A stretch of 64,000 nt of DNA from Yoonia sp. SS1-5 (GCF_038443705.2 NZ_CP151767.2:3463501-3527500); one strand, 5' to 3'. Shown: positions 9,083 to 18,903, numbered from the stretch's first letter. Notes: generated by a model from the letters alone, not told the origin. Numbers and translations: made by a program.

Positions 9083-9937
9083 CTAGTTGGACGCGTTGTT
9101 TTCAAGCGCCGCAAGTGCGCGCGATGCTTCCTCAAAGAACCGGGGATGCGTTTCAATCGCCTCTGCCAAAAGCGTCTTGCCGATGGTCAGATCATTCTGC
9201 TTGATCGCCGTCAGCGCCATCGTATGCAGCAATTGGGCACGCTCGACCTGGGTCATCTGCACGACGGGCAATGTGTATTGCCGCTGCGCGCCACGGGCCA
9301 GAACCATGTTGTTCTTGGCTGTGAACATGCTGGGATTAAAGCGCAAGGCGTCCGAGAACAGGCGTTCTGCCCCGCTATAGTCGCCGCGTGTCAGCTTGGA
9401 ATAGCCCCAGTTGTTGTAAACCGATGCAGGGCGGGTCGTCAGGCCGACGGCTGTTTCATAAAAACTGTCCGACTTTTGCCATTGCTGTTTGCTGTCGGCG
9501 ACCATCGCCTCGAGACGGTAGCGCTTGAATGTCTCAAAGGTGGGGGGAACGGTGTTCAATGTTGCCGCCGCCTGATCCCACTGGTTTGTGCGAATATAGG
9601 CATCAGCCAGTTCAACCCGGTCGACGCTTTCGGATTTTTCGTGTTCGATGACCTGCTGCCAGGCCGGAACGGCCTCGGATGCGCGGCCGGCGCGCACCAG
9701 CGATTTGGCCAGACCGCGTTGCAGGTCAATACGCCCCGGGTCGTTGGCATTTGCACCGGCGAAATATTTTACCGCCTCATCGGGGTCACCGACTGTCAGC
9801 ATCACATCGTTGAGGTTGGTTTCATCAACAACATTGAGGTCTTTGAGGGCCCGTTCAACTTCGGCTTCGCCGGAATCGTCGCATGCGGCCAAGCCAATAG
9901 CTGCCGCACAAAGGGTCATTAGGATGGAGTGGCGCAT
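9083..9937 (-). CDS. TPR-repeat lipoprotein of the Tad locus
   Basis: This 284-residue protein begins with a lipoprotein signal (MTLCAAAIGLAACDD, lipobox LAAC). It then carries several tetratricopeptide-like repeats, such as NDPGRIDLQRGLAKSLVRAG, VELADAYIRTNQWDQA and VYNNWGYSKLTRGDYSGAERL. The ATG at 9937 is preceded by AAGGAC; the frame upstream is open but lacks lipoprotein features. It sits between tadD and cpaA and is probably a second pilotin/assembly TPR protein of the outer membrane complex. Confidence 0.85.
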   Translation of the reverse strand: MRHSILMTLCAAAIGLAACDDSGEAEVERALKDLNVVDETNLNDVMLTVGDPDEAVKYFAGANANDPGRIDLQRGLAKSLVRAGRASEAVPAWQQVIEHEKSESVDRVELADAYIRTNQWDQAAATLNTVPPTFETFKRYRLEAMVADSKQQWQKSDSFYETAVGLTTRPASVYNNWGYSKLTRGDYSGAERLFSDALRFNPSMFTAKNNMVLARGAQRQYTLPVVQMTQVERAQLLHTMALTAIKQNDLTIGKTLLAEAIETHPRFFEEASRALAALENNASN

Positions 9938-9965
9938 GTTTCTGCGTCCTTCTTCTGCTCTCTGT

Positions 9966-10526
9966 CTATAAGGCCGACAGGAGGACGAAATCACCGCGGC
10001 CCCGTCGGATCAGATTATAGTTCTGATTGTCCTGTAGCACATTATCACCCGGATTTGCCATTTTTGCGAGTGCTAAGCGCAGGTTGTCACGGATTTCGTC
10101 GGAATTTCCGTTATCTGCGGCAAATGCGCGGCGAAATACCTCGCTCGCCTCGGAAACTTCGCCCTTTTCCATCAGAATGACCCCAAGATTGTTCCAGGCG
10201 GGGGGGAAATTTGGGTCTTCTTCGGTCGCGCGCCGCAATAGTTTTTCGGCCTGTCCCAACCGGCCAAGCCGCAAATTGGCCGAGCCAATGGCAGAGAGCG
10301 TGTCGACATTCAGCCCCTGCTGCGCGGCTGCGCGTGTATAAGCCTTGAGCGCCAGTTCGAATTCGTTTGAAGCCATCAACCGATGACCGACGATCAGGCC
10401 ATCAATATCAGATTGCCCTGCAACACCGGGTGCGAAAACACCGTCACTTGACCGATTAAGACCATCCTGGTCACACGCCGCCAGCAATGGCAGCGCCAAT
10501 ACGGCAATCCCCCCCCAAAGCTTCAT
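9966..10526 (-). CDS. tadD: TPR-repeat lipoprotein TadD
   Basis: This 186-residue protein begins MKLWGGIAVLALPLLAACDQ, a lipoprotein signal with lipobox LAAC. Two or three TPR units follow (NEFELALKAYTRAAAQQG, LRLGRLGQAEKLLRRA, FPPAWNNLGVILMEKGE). TadD proteins are outer membrane lipoproteins needed for Tad secretin assembly. The start at 10526 lies 7 bases after the tadC stop, so translation is probably coupled. Confidence 0.87.
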   Translation of the reverse strand: MKLWGGIAVLALPLLAACDQDGLNRSSDGVFAPGVAGQSDIDGLIVGHRLMASNEFELALKAYTRAAAQQGLNVDTLSAIGSANLRLGRLGQAEKLLRRATEEDPNFPPAWNNLGVILMEKGEVSEASEVFRRAFAADNGNSDEIRDNLRLALAKMANPGDNVLQDNQNYNLIRRGRGDFVLLSAL

Positions 10527-10533
10527 CCGGCGC

Positions 10534-11511
10534 TTAGCCCCCACCGCCGAGGTTTTTGACGATGGCATAGATTGACGGCCCAATCAGGATCGCCATCAAG
10601 GGTGGCAATGTCAGCATCATGGTGGCGAGTGTCATTTTTGTCGGCAGCTTGTTGGCAGCTTCTTCGGCGCGCATCACGCGCTTGTCGCGCATTTCTGACG
10701 CATAGACCCGCAAAGCATCAGCAATGGACGTACCAAATTGCTGCGACTGGACCAACACGGTCACAAAGCTGGAAATATCCGGGGTTGCAGCCCTGTCTGC
10801 CATGTCTTTCAACACGACGTTTTTGTCCTTGCCTGCCTTCATTTCCTGGCTGACGATTTCATATTCATCGGCAAGGTCCGGGAAACCGGTTTTCAGCTCG
10901 CGCGCGACGCGGATGATGGACTGGTCCAAAGACTGACCAGCCTCCACGCAGACAAGCATCATATCCAGACTGTCCGGGAAGCCGTTTTGAATGGCGGTCT
11001 GGCGGGCTTGCTGGCGGCGGGTTACCCAGTAACGGGGCAGGAAATATCCTGCACCACCCGGAATAAGCACCATGAAGGCGAGCTGCTGTGTATCAACCTC
11101 GCCCTGGGTGCTGCTGTAGATCGCATAAATACCGCCCAAAAGCAGCCCGAACAGCCCAAGCGTGAATTGCAGGAAATGGAAGATCCGCACGCTGTTCTTG
11201 CCGCGATAACCGGCCTGCATCAGCTTTAGCTTGGCGGCCGAATACTCATCCGCGTTCTGCGGTTCGAGGAAGTTGGAGTATTTTTCCAACTTGTCCTTGC
11301 TGCTGGCATCGCGCAGCTTTTCGCTTTTTTCGGTGGTTTTCTGAGCCTGACCCGCCGACGCCTTGAGGCGATCAAGTGGATCCTTCTCGCGCTTTAGGAG
11401 GACGGGCAGGGTGATCAGGATCAGAAAGACCCCAAGCAGGCCGACAACCATGAGCGGTCCAAACGGGCCCAGATATTCGATGATCAGTGCTTGAATTTCG
11501 TCCAGTGACAT
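10534..11511 (-). CDS. tadC: Tad inner-membrane platform protein TadC
   Basis: This 325-residue GspF-type protein has an N-terminal transmembrane helix (PLMVVGLLGVFLILITLPVLL), a second hydrophobic region near residues 110-160, the cytosolic T2SSF domain (FPDSLDMMLVCVEAGQSLDQ) and C-terminal membrane helices. It pairs with TadB to form the platform that receives pilin subunits and contacts TadA. tadB lies 4 bases upstream and tadD starts 7 bases downstream. Confidence 0.94.
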   Translation of the reverse strand: MSLDEIQALIIEYLGPFGPLMVVGLLGVFLILITLPVLLKREKDPLDRLKASAGQAQKTTEKSEKLRDASSKDKLEKYSNFLEPQNADEYSAAKLKLMQAGYRGKNSVRIFHFLQFTLGLFGLLLGGIYAIYSSTQGEVDTQQLAFMVLIPGGAGYFLPRYWVTRRQQARQTAIQNGFPDSLDMMLVCVEAGQSLDQSIIRVARELKTGFPDLADEYEIVSQEMKAGKDKNVVLKDMADRAATPDISSFVTVLVQSQQFGTSIADALRVYASEMRDKRVMRAEEAANKLPTKMTLATMMLTLPPLMAILIGPSIYAIVKNLGGGG

Positions 11512-11515
11512 ATGT

Positions 11516-12481
11516 CTAAACCTTAATGTTCACGAGCGCGCGCATGACGATCAGGTTGAGGATCAGAAAGGCAGCCACGACAATACATGCGGGGATGAAG
11601 TAGGGGCTTTCCATGACCTCATCAAAGTAGTCGGGTTTGACCAGGTTAATGCCGATCAAGGCGATAATCGGAAAACCTGACAGCAGTTTGCCTGACCATT
11701 TCGCCTCGGCCGTGATGGCGTTGACCCGGCGAAACAGCCGGAAACGCGCCCGAATAACCTTTGCCAGACCGTCAAGGATCTCTGCAAGGTTACCACCAGA
11801 GGTTTGCTGAATGGTCACGGCCACCGCCAGAAAGCGCAGATCCTGAATATCCAGACGTTCCGCCATTGCCTTGAGCGTCTCGCCCATGTCACGGCCATAA
11901 GCCGCCTCATCCGAAATCATGCCCATTTCGGTCCCAAGCGGATCGGGGACTTCGCGTGCAACAATCGCCACAGCAGAAGAGAAGGGGTGACCCACACGCA
12001 AGGACCGGACCATCAGTTCAACCGCGTCAGGCAGCTGTTCCCCGATCAGGTTCATACGCTTGTTGGCTTTTGAATTCACCCAGGTGAACACGCCGCCAAC
12101 GCCCATAAGCACGGCCACGATGGCGCGAACGGCCAAGCCAACCTCGGTCGCGAAGGTTAAAAGAACAAATGCGGCGATGCTGACGCCGACCATCACCATG
12201 ACCAGTTGCGTCGGGGTGAAGGCGATATTTGCCTTTTGCGCCCGATTGGCGAGCATCGAATAGATCGGAATGCTCTGCGACCGCATATGGTGGGTCATCT
12301 CCTTGCGGAGCTGATCGAGAACCTGTTCGCGACTACCGCCCTTGTCGAGCATCTCAAGTCGGCGGTTCACTTTGCCATCCATGCTGATGGATTTGCCAAA
12401 GATGACGAGATAGACACCCTGCACAAGCGCCAGCACGGCGACAAAAATCAGGATATAAATGAGCGGCTCAGCCGAGATCAT
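11516..12481 (-). CDS. tadB: Tad inner-membrane platform protein TadB
   Basis: This 321-residue T2SSF-domain protein has the conserved block LPDAVELMVRSLRVGHPFSS and the following EMGMISDEAAYGRDMGETL, with membrane helices at both ends. It is the partner of TadC in the inner-membrane assembly platform. The gene lies 5 bases after tadA and 4 before tadC, with no room for internal promoters. Confidence 0.95.
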   Translation of the reverse strand: MISAEPLIYILIFVAVLALVQGVYLVIFGKSISMDGKVNRRLEMLDKGGSREQVLDQLRKEMTHHMRSQSIPIYSMLANRAQKANIAFTPTQLVMVMVGVSIAAFVLLTFATEVGLAVRAIVAVLMGVGGVFTWVNSKANKRMNLIGEQLPDAVELMVRSLRVGHPFSSAVAIVAREVPDPLGTEMGMISDEAAYGRDMGETLKAMAERLDIQDLRFLAVAVTIQQTSGGNLAEILDGLAKVIRARFRLFRRVNAITAEAKWSGKLLSGFPIIALIGINLVKPDYFDEVMESPYFIPACIVVAAFLILNLIVMRALVNIKV

Positions 12482-12486
12482 TATGC

Positions 12487-13944
12487 TTACTCCGCTACCA
12501 TGGGTTCAAAGATCGCTGGCGGCAGATCGTAACCCCACAGCTTGAACCGTTCCGAGAAGTGACTGCGTACGCCGGTTGCAGTGAAGTGACCGATAATCTT
12601 GTTGTCGGGGGTAAGCCCGACACGCTGATAACGGAATATTTCCTGCATTGAGATGACGTCACCTTCCATCCCGGTAATTTCGGTGATCGAGACCATGCGG
12701 CGCGAACCATCCTGCAGACGTGAGGCCTGCACAATAAGGTTCACAGCCGAAGAAATCTGGCTGCGCATGGCCTTGATCGGCATTTCGATCCCCGCCATCG
12801 CGATCATGTTTTCCAGACGGGATACCCCGTCACGGGCGCTGTTGGCGTGAATTGTGGTCATTGATCCGTCGTGGCCGGTGTTCATGGCCTGCAACATGTC
12901 GATCACTTCTTCGCCACGGGTCTCACCCACGATGATCCGGTCAGGGCGCATCCGAAGTGCGTTTTTCAGACAGTCGCGCTGCGATACGCCACCTTTGCCT
13001 TCGACGTTGGGCGGGCGGCTTTCCATCCGGCCCACATGGGTCTGTTGCAGTTGGAGTTCCGCAGTATCCTCGATCGTCAGGATGCGTTCGGCGTCATCAA
13101 TAAACCCCGACAAGGCGTTTAGCGTGGTTGTTTTACCGGAACCCGTACCACCGGACACGATCACATTCAGACGCGTCGAGACCGCCGCCTGCAAATATGC
13201 AGCCATTTCTTCGGTAAAGGCACCGAATTTAACCAGTTCCTCAATGCCGAGCTTGTCTTTTTTGAACTTACGAATAGAGACGAGCGAGCCGTCAACCGCG
13301 ATTGGCGGCACCATCGCGTTGAAACGCGACCCGTCCGCAAGGCGGGCGTCAACATATGGGTTGCTTTCGTCAACACGACGTCCCACGGCCGAAACGATCT
13401 TGTCGATGATCCGCAACAGGTGGCGTTCGTCTTTGAATGTGATGTCGGTCAGTTCAAGTTTACCGGCGCGCTCTACAAAAATCTGTTGCGGGCCGTTGAC
13501 GAGAATGTCGTTGACCGTGTCGTCCTTCAAAAGAGTTTCAAGCGGGCCAAGGCCCGTCACCTCAAAAAACAGATCCTGTGTCAGGGTCTGGCGTTCATCC
13601 CGGTTCAGGACGATGCCCATATCTTCCAGCGACTCGTTGGCGATCGCATTGATTTCGCTACGCAAATCCTGCTCTGTCGCGGTGTCGAGCGCGGCAAGGT
13701 TCAGATTGTCCAGCAAGGCCTTGTGAAGTTCCAGTTTGATTTCGCCCAGCCGCTCCTTGCGGCGTTTTTCCTTGTCCGCAGGGCCTGCCTCTGCCGGGCG
13801 TTTGGGCATCGTCTTCATCAGGGATTGGCGCGGGGCCTCGGCCGGGGCCTCAACAGGGGCCACGTTCACTTTTGCAGCGGCGGGGGCGGGCTTTACATTT
13901 GCGGCACCGCCGGTGGCTGTTGGCTTCTTGTACTTGGAAAACAT
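12487..13944 (-). CDS. tadA: Tad assembly ATPase TadA (CpaF)
   Basis: This 485-residue type II/IV secretion ATPase has an Ala/Pro/Lys-rich, probably disordered first ~75 residues, then an N-terminal domain with DDTVNDILVNGP, Walker A SGGTGSGKTTTLNAL, the Asp box, Walker B RIIVGETRGEEVIDML and the HANSARD histidine box. It hydrolyses ATP at the inner membrane to drive pilin extrusion through TadB/TadC. It follows cpaE by 11 bases. Confidence 0.97.
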   Translation of the reverse strand: MFSKYKKPTATGGAANVKPAPAAAKVNVAPVEAPAEAPRQSLMKTMPKRPAEAGPADKEKRRKERLGEIKLELHKALLDNLNLAALDTATEQDLRSEINAIANESLEDMGIVLNRDERQTLTQDLFFEVTGLGPLETLLKDDTVNDILVNGPQQIFVERAGKLELTDITFKDERHLLRIIDKIVSAVGRRVDESNPYVDARLADGSRFNAMVPPIAVDGSLVSIRKFKKDKLGIEELVKFGAFTEEMAAYLQAAVSTRLNVIVSGGTGSGKTTTLNALSGFIDDAERILTIEDTAELQLQQTHVGRMESRPPNVEGKGGVSQRDCLKNALRMRPDRIIVGETRGEEVIDMLQAMNTGHDGSMTTIHANSARDGVSRLENMIAMAGIEMPIKAMRSQISSAVNLIVQASRLQDGSRRMVSITEITGMEGDVISMQEIFRYQRVGLTPDNKIIGHFTATGVRSHFSERFKLWGYDLPPAIFEPMVAE

Positions 13945-13955
13945 TGTCTAACCTC

Positions 13956-15200
13956 TTACGCTCGTGCTTCGGCGGCATCAGCCTGGTTGACGTCATGGAC
14001 GGATTTAGCCAGCTTCAAGATCTCTTTGCGGAGGGGGTTTTTGGGGATCCCCTCTGCCATGGGTGCGCCATGATCGGCACTTTGCGCGACCGGTTTCCCG
14101 CCATCGGGCATCAACACATCAATTGCGATCCCCAGGCTTTCGGACAGACGTTTGACCCGGCTTTTGCCATTGAGATCGGTAAAGCCCGGCGCGCGGTTGA
14201 GGATAAAGCGGATCTTGTCGAATGGCAGATCTTCGGATTGCAGGGCGCGTTTCAGGCGCAGGGTATTCTGCGCAGACCGCATATCCAGTTCAATCATGGC
14301 GAAATAGACATGCGCCATTTCAAGAACAGTCTGCGACCACTCGACCATGGTTGATGGCATATCGACGATCACATAGTCGAAATTGACGCGGGCCATTTCA
14401 ATCACGCGCTCGATATCTTCGGGCGTAATCATGTCCAGTGGGATCATATCGGTGGGTGAGGTCAGCACGTGAAGCTTTTCACCATATGTCAGCAAGGCCT
14501 GCATAAAGACTTCGCTATCCATCGCCTCGGTATCGGTGAGCATTTCCAACACTGACTCGCGGCGGGGCAGGTCAAGATAGGTGGACGCGGTGCCGAACTG
14601 AAAGTCCAAATCAATCAGGCAGACCTTTGGTGGGGCCTTCTTGTCAATATTGGCCAGTTCCCATGCCATGTTGACGGCCATCAGCGTGGCGCCGGTTCCG
14701 CCGGCGAGGCCGTGGATTGGAATGACAACACCCGAATGATCGCCGGTTGCCTTGAATTTCGTCTCGCCCTCGATCACCGGTGCGGGATCTTCTGCGGTCA
14801 GCACACGCTCGATGGCGCGCGCAAGTTCATTTTCGGGCAGGGGGTAGGGGACAAATTCGTCCCCGCCCTGGCGCAATAGTTGGTGCAGGACGGTCGGACT
14901 GACATCTTCGGCGATCAGGATCACCTTGATCCGCGCGGCCTTGGCTGTTGTGATGACTTCCGAAATCGTTTCGATATCGTCTTCATCCTGCGAATCCATG
15001 GCGATGGTCACAAATTGCAGGCCTGCCGCATCCGGCTGCGCCAGGAATGAGGCGGCATCTTCAAAGCTGAGATCACCCCAGGAATCGCCAAGCGCGGCTT
15101 CCATGTCCTCGATCAAAAGATCAAAGATCTGCACATCACGGCTGATCGTGCATGCCACGATAGGAGGTGTGTCACTTTGAACAGCCGGCGTGGTACTCAT
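13956..15200 (-). CDS. cpaE: Pilus localisation ATPase-like protein CpaE (TadZ)
   Basis: This 414-residue protein has an atypical receiver-like N-terminal domain and a ParA/MinD-like domain. The P-loop at residues 163-172 reads HGLAGGTGAT, where the lysines of a normal deviant Walker A (KGGxGKT) are missing; the later motif VCLIDLDFQFG (Walker A') is kept. TadZ/CpaE proteins mark the polar assembly site. The gene is immediately upstream of tadA; the 243-base gap before it contains a strong hairpin and probably a promoter. Confidence 0.92.
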   Translation of the reverse strand: MSTTPAVQSDTPPIVACTISRDVQIFDLLIEDMEAALGDSWGDLSFEDAASFLAQPDAAGLQFVTIAMDSQDEDDIETISEVITTAKAARIKVILIAEDVSPTVLHQLLRQGGDEFVPYPLPENELARAIERVLTAEDPAPVIEGETKFKATGDHSGVVIPIHGLAGGTGATLMAVNMAWELANIDKKAPPKVCLIDLDFQFGTASTYLDLPRRESVLEMLTDTEAMDSEVFMQALLTYGEKLHVLTSPTDMIPLDMITPEDIERVIEMARVNFDYVIVDMPSTMVEWSQTVLEMAHVYFAMIELDMRSAQNTLRLKRALQSEDLPFDKIRFILNRAPGFTDLNGKSRVKRLSESLGIAIDVLMPDGGKPVAQSADHGAPMAEGIPKNPLRKEILKLAKSVHDVNQADAAEARA

Positions 15201-15401
15201 GTTGTCTTCGTCCTCAAAACATCCCCATGCCCCACCTATCGCACAAAAAGCTTTTCAACCAGTTGCGGAGGACCTGACATGACCACGAGTCGTGGTTCTG
15301 GATCTATTATGCAGATTATTGGGGACAATAATGTCCAGATTTGGACCAAAAGATCGTAATTGTGCGAAAATTTGCTACGATCAGTGGAAAAATCAGGGAG
15401 T

Positions 15402-15431
15402 GTTCACGCCCGGACGATGCCGGGCATGAAC
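15402..15431 (-). terminator. Stem-loop between the OmpA-type gene and cpaE
   Basis: A 12-bp stem (GTTCACGCCCGG pairing with CCGGGCATGAAC, one mismatch) encloses a 6-base loop just after the OmpA-type gene. There is no clear U-run on the minus strand, so it may attenuate or stabilise the mRNA rather than terminate. The rest of the 15201-15443 gap shows no gene. Confidence 0.45.
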
Positions 15432-15443
15432 AAATCGTGAAGA

Positions 15444-16100
15444 TTAACCGCCAGCGCCGGTTTCGATCTGGGTGCCGGCAAGGCTGGATGGTGGCACCGC
15501 GCTTGCGACATATTCGCGGAAGATCACTTGCGCGTATTTGCCGTTCAGCAGGATCGGATCGTTATCAACAAAGCCCGAAACCTCGGTCACGGTACGCCGG
15601 TTGCGACGCTCGCGGCTTTCGGTCACGACCACCGGACGGGTCTCACCAAAGGATGCGACGGCTTCCAGACGGCTGCGGCTGATGCCCTGACTGCTGAGGA
15701 ACGCAACAACAGCCTGCGCCCGGCGTAGGCCAAGATTGCGGTTATAGGCATTCGATCCGACAAGATCAGTGTGGCCGTAGACCCGGAAGCGAACCTCTGG
15801 GAACTGACGGATCCAATCCGCCTGACGCATCAGTGTTGCGCGGGCGCTGGCATCCAGAACGGTTGAGTTGAAGGCAAAATTGACTGTCGAGTTCACCTCT
15901 GACGCAAAGCGGCGCGCCAGATTGATCGTGTAGTCTTGCTGACCTGTCTGGACCATCATGTTGTTCATCGAGGCGTTGCCAAAATCGCCCTGATCAGTTT
16001 GCGACCCAGCCTCGGAGAAGAAAGAGGAGAAGGTCGGATCATTTGGTGTACAGCCTGCTACAAGCGCAGCTGCCACCGTTGCTGTCATTAGTTTTTTCAT
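15444..16100 (-). CDS. OmpA-family lipoprotein of the Tad locus
   Basis: This 218-residue protein has a lipoprotein signal MKKLMTATVAAALVAGCTP (lipobox VAGC) and a C-terminal OmpA peptidoglycan-binding domain: VYGHTDLVGSNAYNRNLGLR followed by RAQAVVAFLSSQG and the ERRNRRT arginine block. It probably ties the Tad secretin to the cell wall. The ATG at 16100 has a GAGG ribosome site. The upstream secretin gene ends 16 bases earlier. Confidence 0.88.
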   Translation of the reverse strand: MKKLMTATVAAALVAGCTPNDPTFSSFFSEAGSQTDQGDFGNASMNNMMVQTGQQDYTINLARRFASEVNSTVNFAFNSTVLDASARATLMRQADWIRQFPEVRFRVYGHTDLVGSNAYNRNLGLRRAQAVVAFLSSQGISRSRLEAVASFGETRPVVVTESRERRNRRTVTEVSGFVDNDPILLNGKYAQVIFREYVASAVPPSSLAGTQIETGAGG

Positions 16101-16116
16101 TGACCTCAAGCTCCTA

Positions 16117-17547
16117 TCATTCATCGAGGACATAGCCGTAGGACCCGCTAAAGTCCTGGCGTGCCACTTCACCTGCACCACCCCGTGTTGGGGCGTTGCC
16201 TGCCGCTACCCGGCCAAACAAGAACAGTTCCTGCTCGGTCGGTGGCTTCACACGGTCAGTTGGCAGTGCCAAGGCCTGACCACGGGTTGGTGTGACAAGA
16301 TGTGGTGTCACGATGATGACAAGCTCGGTTTGCCGACGCTCATACTCGGCGCTGCGGAACAGCGCACCCAGTACAGGGACGTCGCCGATCCATGGCACCT
16401 GGCCACTGAGATCCTGGAAGTCATCTGACAGCAGACCAGCAATCGCAAAGCTTTCGCCATCACGCATCTCAACGGTTGTTGATGTTTCACGGCGGCTGAA
16501 CGCGTTGACGGTAAAGCCGCTGGACGTAAAGCTGTTGGATGGGTCAATCGCCGAAACCGCGGCAACGAGTTCCAGGTTGATGACATCTGTGTCAACAACA
16601 CGTGGCACAAAGTTCAATTCAACACCAAACGGTTTGAATTCGATTGTGATCGCGCCGTCTTCCTGGCTGACCGGGATCGGATATTCACCACCGGCGAGGA
16701 ACTTGGCTTCCTGTCCGCTGAGGGCGGTCAGGTTCGGCTCGGCCAATGTGCGCACGACGCCGCGGCTTTCCAGGGCCTCAAGCAGAATGCCAACTTCAAC
16801 ACCACCGGCGTTGAACCCAAAGAGGAACGCACCGTTATTGTCGTTGCTGCTGGGGATCTGACCATTAAAGCTGTTGGCGACGCGGCCAGCGGTGTTTGTG
16901 GAGTTTGTACCAGCCGACAATCCCAGGTCGCCTGACAGTGCAGTGCCCTGAATACCAATTGACGATGACAGTGATTTGCTGACCGAGCGCTGCATCTCTG
17001 CAAAGCGGACTTTCAGCATGACCTGCTGGGTGCCGCCGACGCTCATCAGGTTCGAGACCCGCTCTGGCGCGTAGCGCTGTGCCAGTTCAAGGGCGCGATC
17101 AAGCTTTGCGATCGAGCTGACAACGCCGGACAGGACAATACCGTCATTGGCGGTGCGTACTTCGATCTGCTCGTTTGGCAGGATCTGTGTCAGGCGCTCT
17201 TTGAACTCGGCCATGTCTGGTGTGACATGTACCTCGACATTTGTGATCAGACGCCCATCTGTCCCCAAGAGCGTCAAAGTTGTGCGACCCGGTTCTTTGC
17301 CCAGAACGTAGATCGTCCGATCTGACAGGGATGAGATGTCGGCGATGCCTGGATTGGCAATCGACAGCTCGGTAAATGGAACATCGCTTTCCACCACCAC
17401 GGCCCGGTTCATCGGGACGTTAAGGGCGCTGGACGCTTCGCCGCGCAGAACGCGCAACGTCTCGGCCGGAGCCATTGTCGGTGCTGCCGCAGAAAGCGAC
17501 AACGCCAAGCCAGCAACTGCGGCTTTGATAAATCTATTGTACTTCAT
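16117..17547 (-). CDS. rcpA: Tad outer-membrane secretin RcpA (CpaC)
   Basis: This 476-residue protein has a signal peptide (GLALSLSAAAPTMAPA), a pilus secretin N-terminal domain (VPFTELSIANPGIADI), a BON-like domain (NEQIEVRTANDGIVLSG) and the C-terminal secretin domain with VPWIGDVPVLGALFRS and ELVIIVTPHLV. It forms the outer membrane channel for the Flp pilus. The start at 17547 is supported by an AGGCAGG stretch upstream. A terminator separates it from cpaB, so rcpA probably has its own promoter in 17548-17702. Confidence 0.95.
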   Translation of the reverse strand: MKYNRFIKAAVAGLALSLSAAAPTMAPAETLRVLRGEASSALNVPMNRAVVVESDVPFTELSIANPGIADISSLSDRTIYVLGKEPGRTTLTLLGTDGRLITNVEVHVTPDMAEFKERLTQILPNEQIEVRTANDGIVLSGVVSSIAKLDRALELAQRYAPERVSNLMSVGGTQQVMLKVRFAEMQRSVSKSLSSSIGIQGTALSGDLGLSAGTNSTNTAGRVANSFNGQIPSSNDNNGAFLFGFNAGGVEVGILLEALESRGVVRTLAEPNLTALSGQEAKFLAGGEYPIPVSQEDGAITIEFKPFGVELNFVPRVVDTDVINLELVAAVSAIDPSNSFTSSGFTVNAFSRRETSTTVEMRDGESFAIAGLLSDDFQDLSGQVPWIGDVPVLGALFRSAEYERRQTELVIIVTPHLVTPTRGQALALPTDRVKPPTEQELFLFGRVAAGNAPTRGGAGEVARQDFSGSYGYVLDE

Positions 17548-17702
17548 AAGTGACCTGCCTCTCCGATCACGCTTCATTGATTGGGTCTTCCGTGCCCATG
17601 ATGCCGTGGACCATGCGGCAGTTCCCCATTTATTGCAATAATCAATAGGTTGGCCATCAAAGCGCATGTGGGTATCTCGCAACACTTAGCATCTTGGGAA
17701 AC

Positions 17703-17733
17703 AAAAAAGCGCCGCGTTTTGACACGCAGCGCT
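17703..17733 (-). terminator. Intrinsic terminator after cpaB
   Basis: A 10-bp stem (AGCGCTGCGT with ACGCGGCGCT on the minus strand, one mismatch) and a 6-base loop are followed by a run of T. It lies 48 bases after the cpaB stop and before rcpA, which implies that the pilin/cpaB part and the rcpA-onward part of the Tad locus are partly separate transcripts. Confidence 0.75.
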
Positions 17734-17780
17734 GTTTGAATTTGTGAGTATCGGGTGCATCCGGTCACACCATCTTGGGG

Positions 17781-18629
17781 TCAGTTCCCGGTTGGACACT
17801 GAATCTCGACCTGAACCTTCTCGGTCCCGTTCCGCTCGGTGATGAAGCATTTTTGCTCCTGCTGCTGGACAGGCGCGGGGGCTACAACCACCTCTTCGAT
17901 GCCCAGCACGTCCTCGATATTGGTCTGGATCGCCGTTTCGATGACGGTGTCATCATTCGTGCCAACCGGTGTCAGTGATAGGCGGCCAGCGTTTCGTGCT
18001 GTCTCCAATGCGGCAAAGTCCGAGGGGGTCACTTGCACAACCACACCGCGTCCGCCGCCATTGCCGTCGGCATCAGGTTCTTCGACAGCGATCACCTCGA
18101 GGTTGGTCATGATGAGCCTTGTCGTCGATGAACCGTTGCTCAGATTGCCGGTCCAGAAGATGTCCAGTCGGTCGGTCGGGCGCAGTTCTTCGGCAAAGGC
18201 GTCTGTCACACTGTCGGGGATCGGAAAGGCGCGCATGCCACGATCCAGCAATGCGGTAATCCCGCGGGGCTGACCCGGTTCGGTCACTTTCACGGCCAGG
18301 ATCGGTTCGTTGACTTCCATTGGGCGGGTGACAACACGTGGTGTGCCAACGCCTTGCGGGAACAGCTCTTCTTCCGTCTGGAATGCGCCTTCGGGCAAAA
18401 ACTCTTCGGCGTATTTTATAAGTTGCACATCTTCTGCGGTGACGAGGTCACCATATGTCAGCGCGCGGGTGGGCGCATAAACGTCGACAGTTTTGACCGC
18501 CTGTGCGGCGCGGGCGCGTTCTTGTTCGATCACCGCATTCTGCGTCTCAAAGTAACCGTTCACGGTGTAGACGGCAAAACCAGCCAGTCCCATCCCGATC
18601 AACAATACCAATCCAAAAAGTGCACGCAT
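17781..18629 (-). CDS. cpaB: Tad pilus assembly protein CpaB (RcpC), SAF domain
   Basis: This 282-residue protein has one N-terminal membrane anchor (ALFGLVLLIGMGLAGFAVYTV), a SAF domain (DVYAPTRALTYGDLVTAEDV) and the RcpC/CpaB domain (RAFPIPDSVTDAFAEELRPT, RLDIFWTG). It is periplasmic and thought to bind or stabilise the secretin. The C-terminal ~50 residues are acidic and glutamine-rich, with two cysteines, and vary in the family. Confidence 0.92.
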   Translation of the reverse strand: MRALFGLVLLIGMGLAGFAVYTVNGYFETQNAVIEQERARAAQAVKTVDVYAPTRALTYGDLVTAEDVQLIKYAEEFLPEGAFQTEEELFPQGVGTPRVVTRPMEVNEPILAVKVTEPGQPRGITALLDRGMRAFPIPDSVTDAFAEELRPTDRLDIFWTGNLSNGSSTTRLIMTNLEVIAVEEPDADGNGGGRGVVVQVTPSDFAALETARNAGRLSLTPVGTNDDTVIETAIQTNIEDVLGIEEVVVAPAPVQQQEQKCFITERNGTEKVQVEIQCPTGN

Positions 18630-18903
18630 GTTTCAAACCTTGCTTTCTAGCCTGTCTCGTTCGGAAAGTCCGACGCCATCACGCTGACATCATAAGCGAC
18701 GCGAACATATCGTGTTGTCACGGCGCGATCCAGTCTTGGACAGTATTATGCATTGTGTCGCGATCAAACGAAATAGTCGTTAACGTCGCTATGGGGCGGT
18801 ATTTAGTTAACAAATGTGGTAATGGCGCACAGGAAATTCCGCAAAGCACGGTGACGACCCTTGTCGTTACAAGGTCTTTGCCGCGCGAGGGTCGCTGATG
18901 CCT

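Noticed and set aside
12854..13726. 290-codon plus-strand frame
   Set aside because: Antisense to tadA; Ser/Arg-rich composition typical of a shadow frame.
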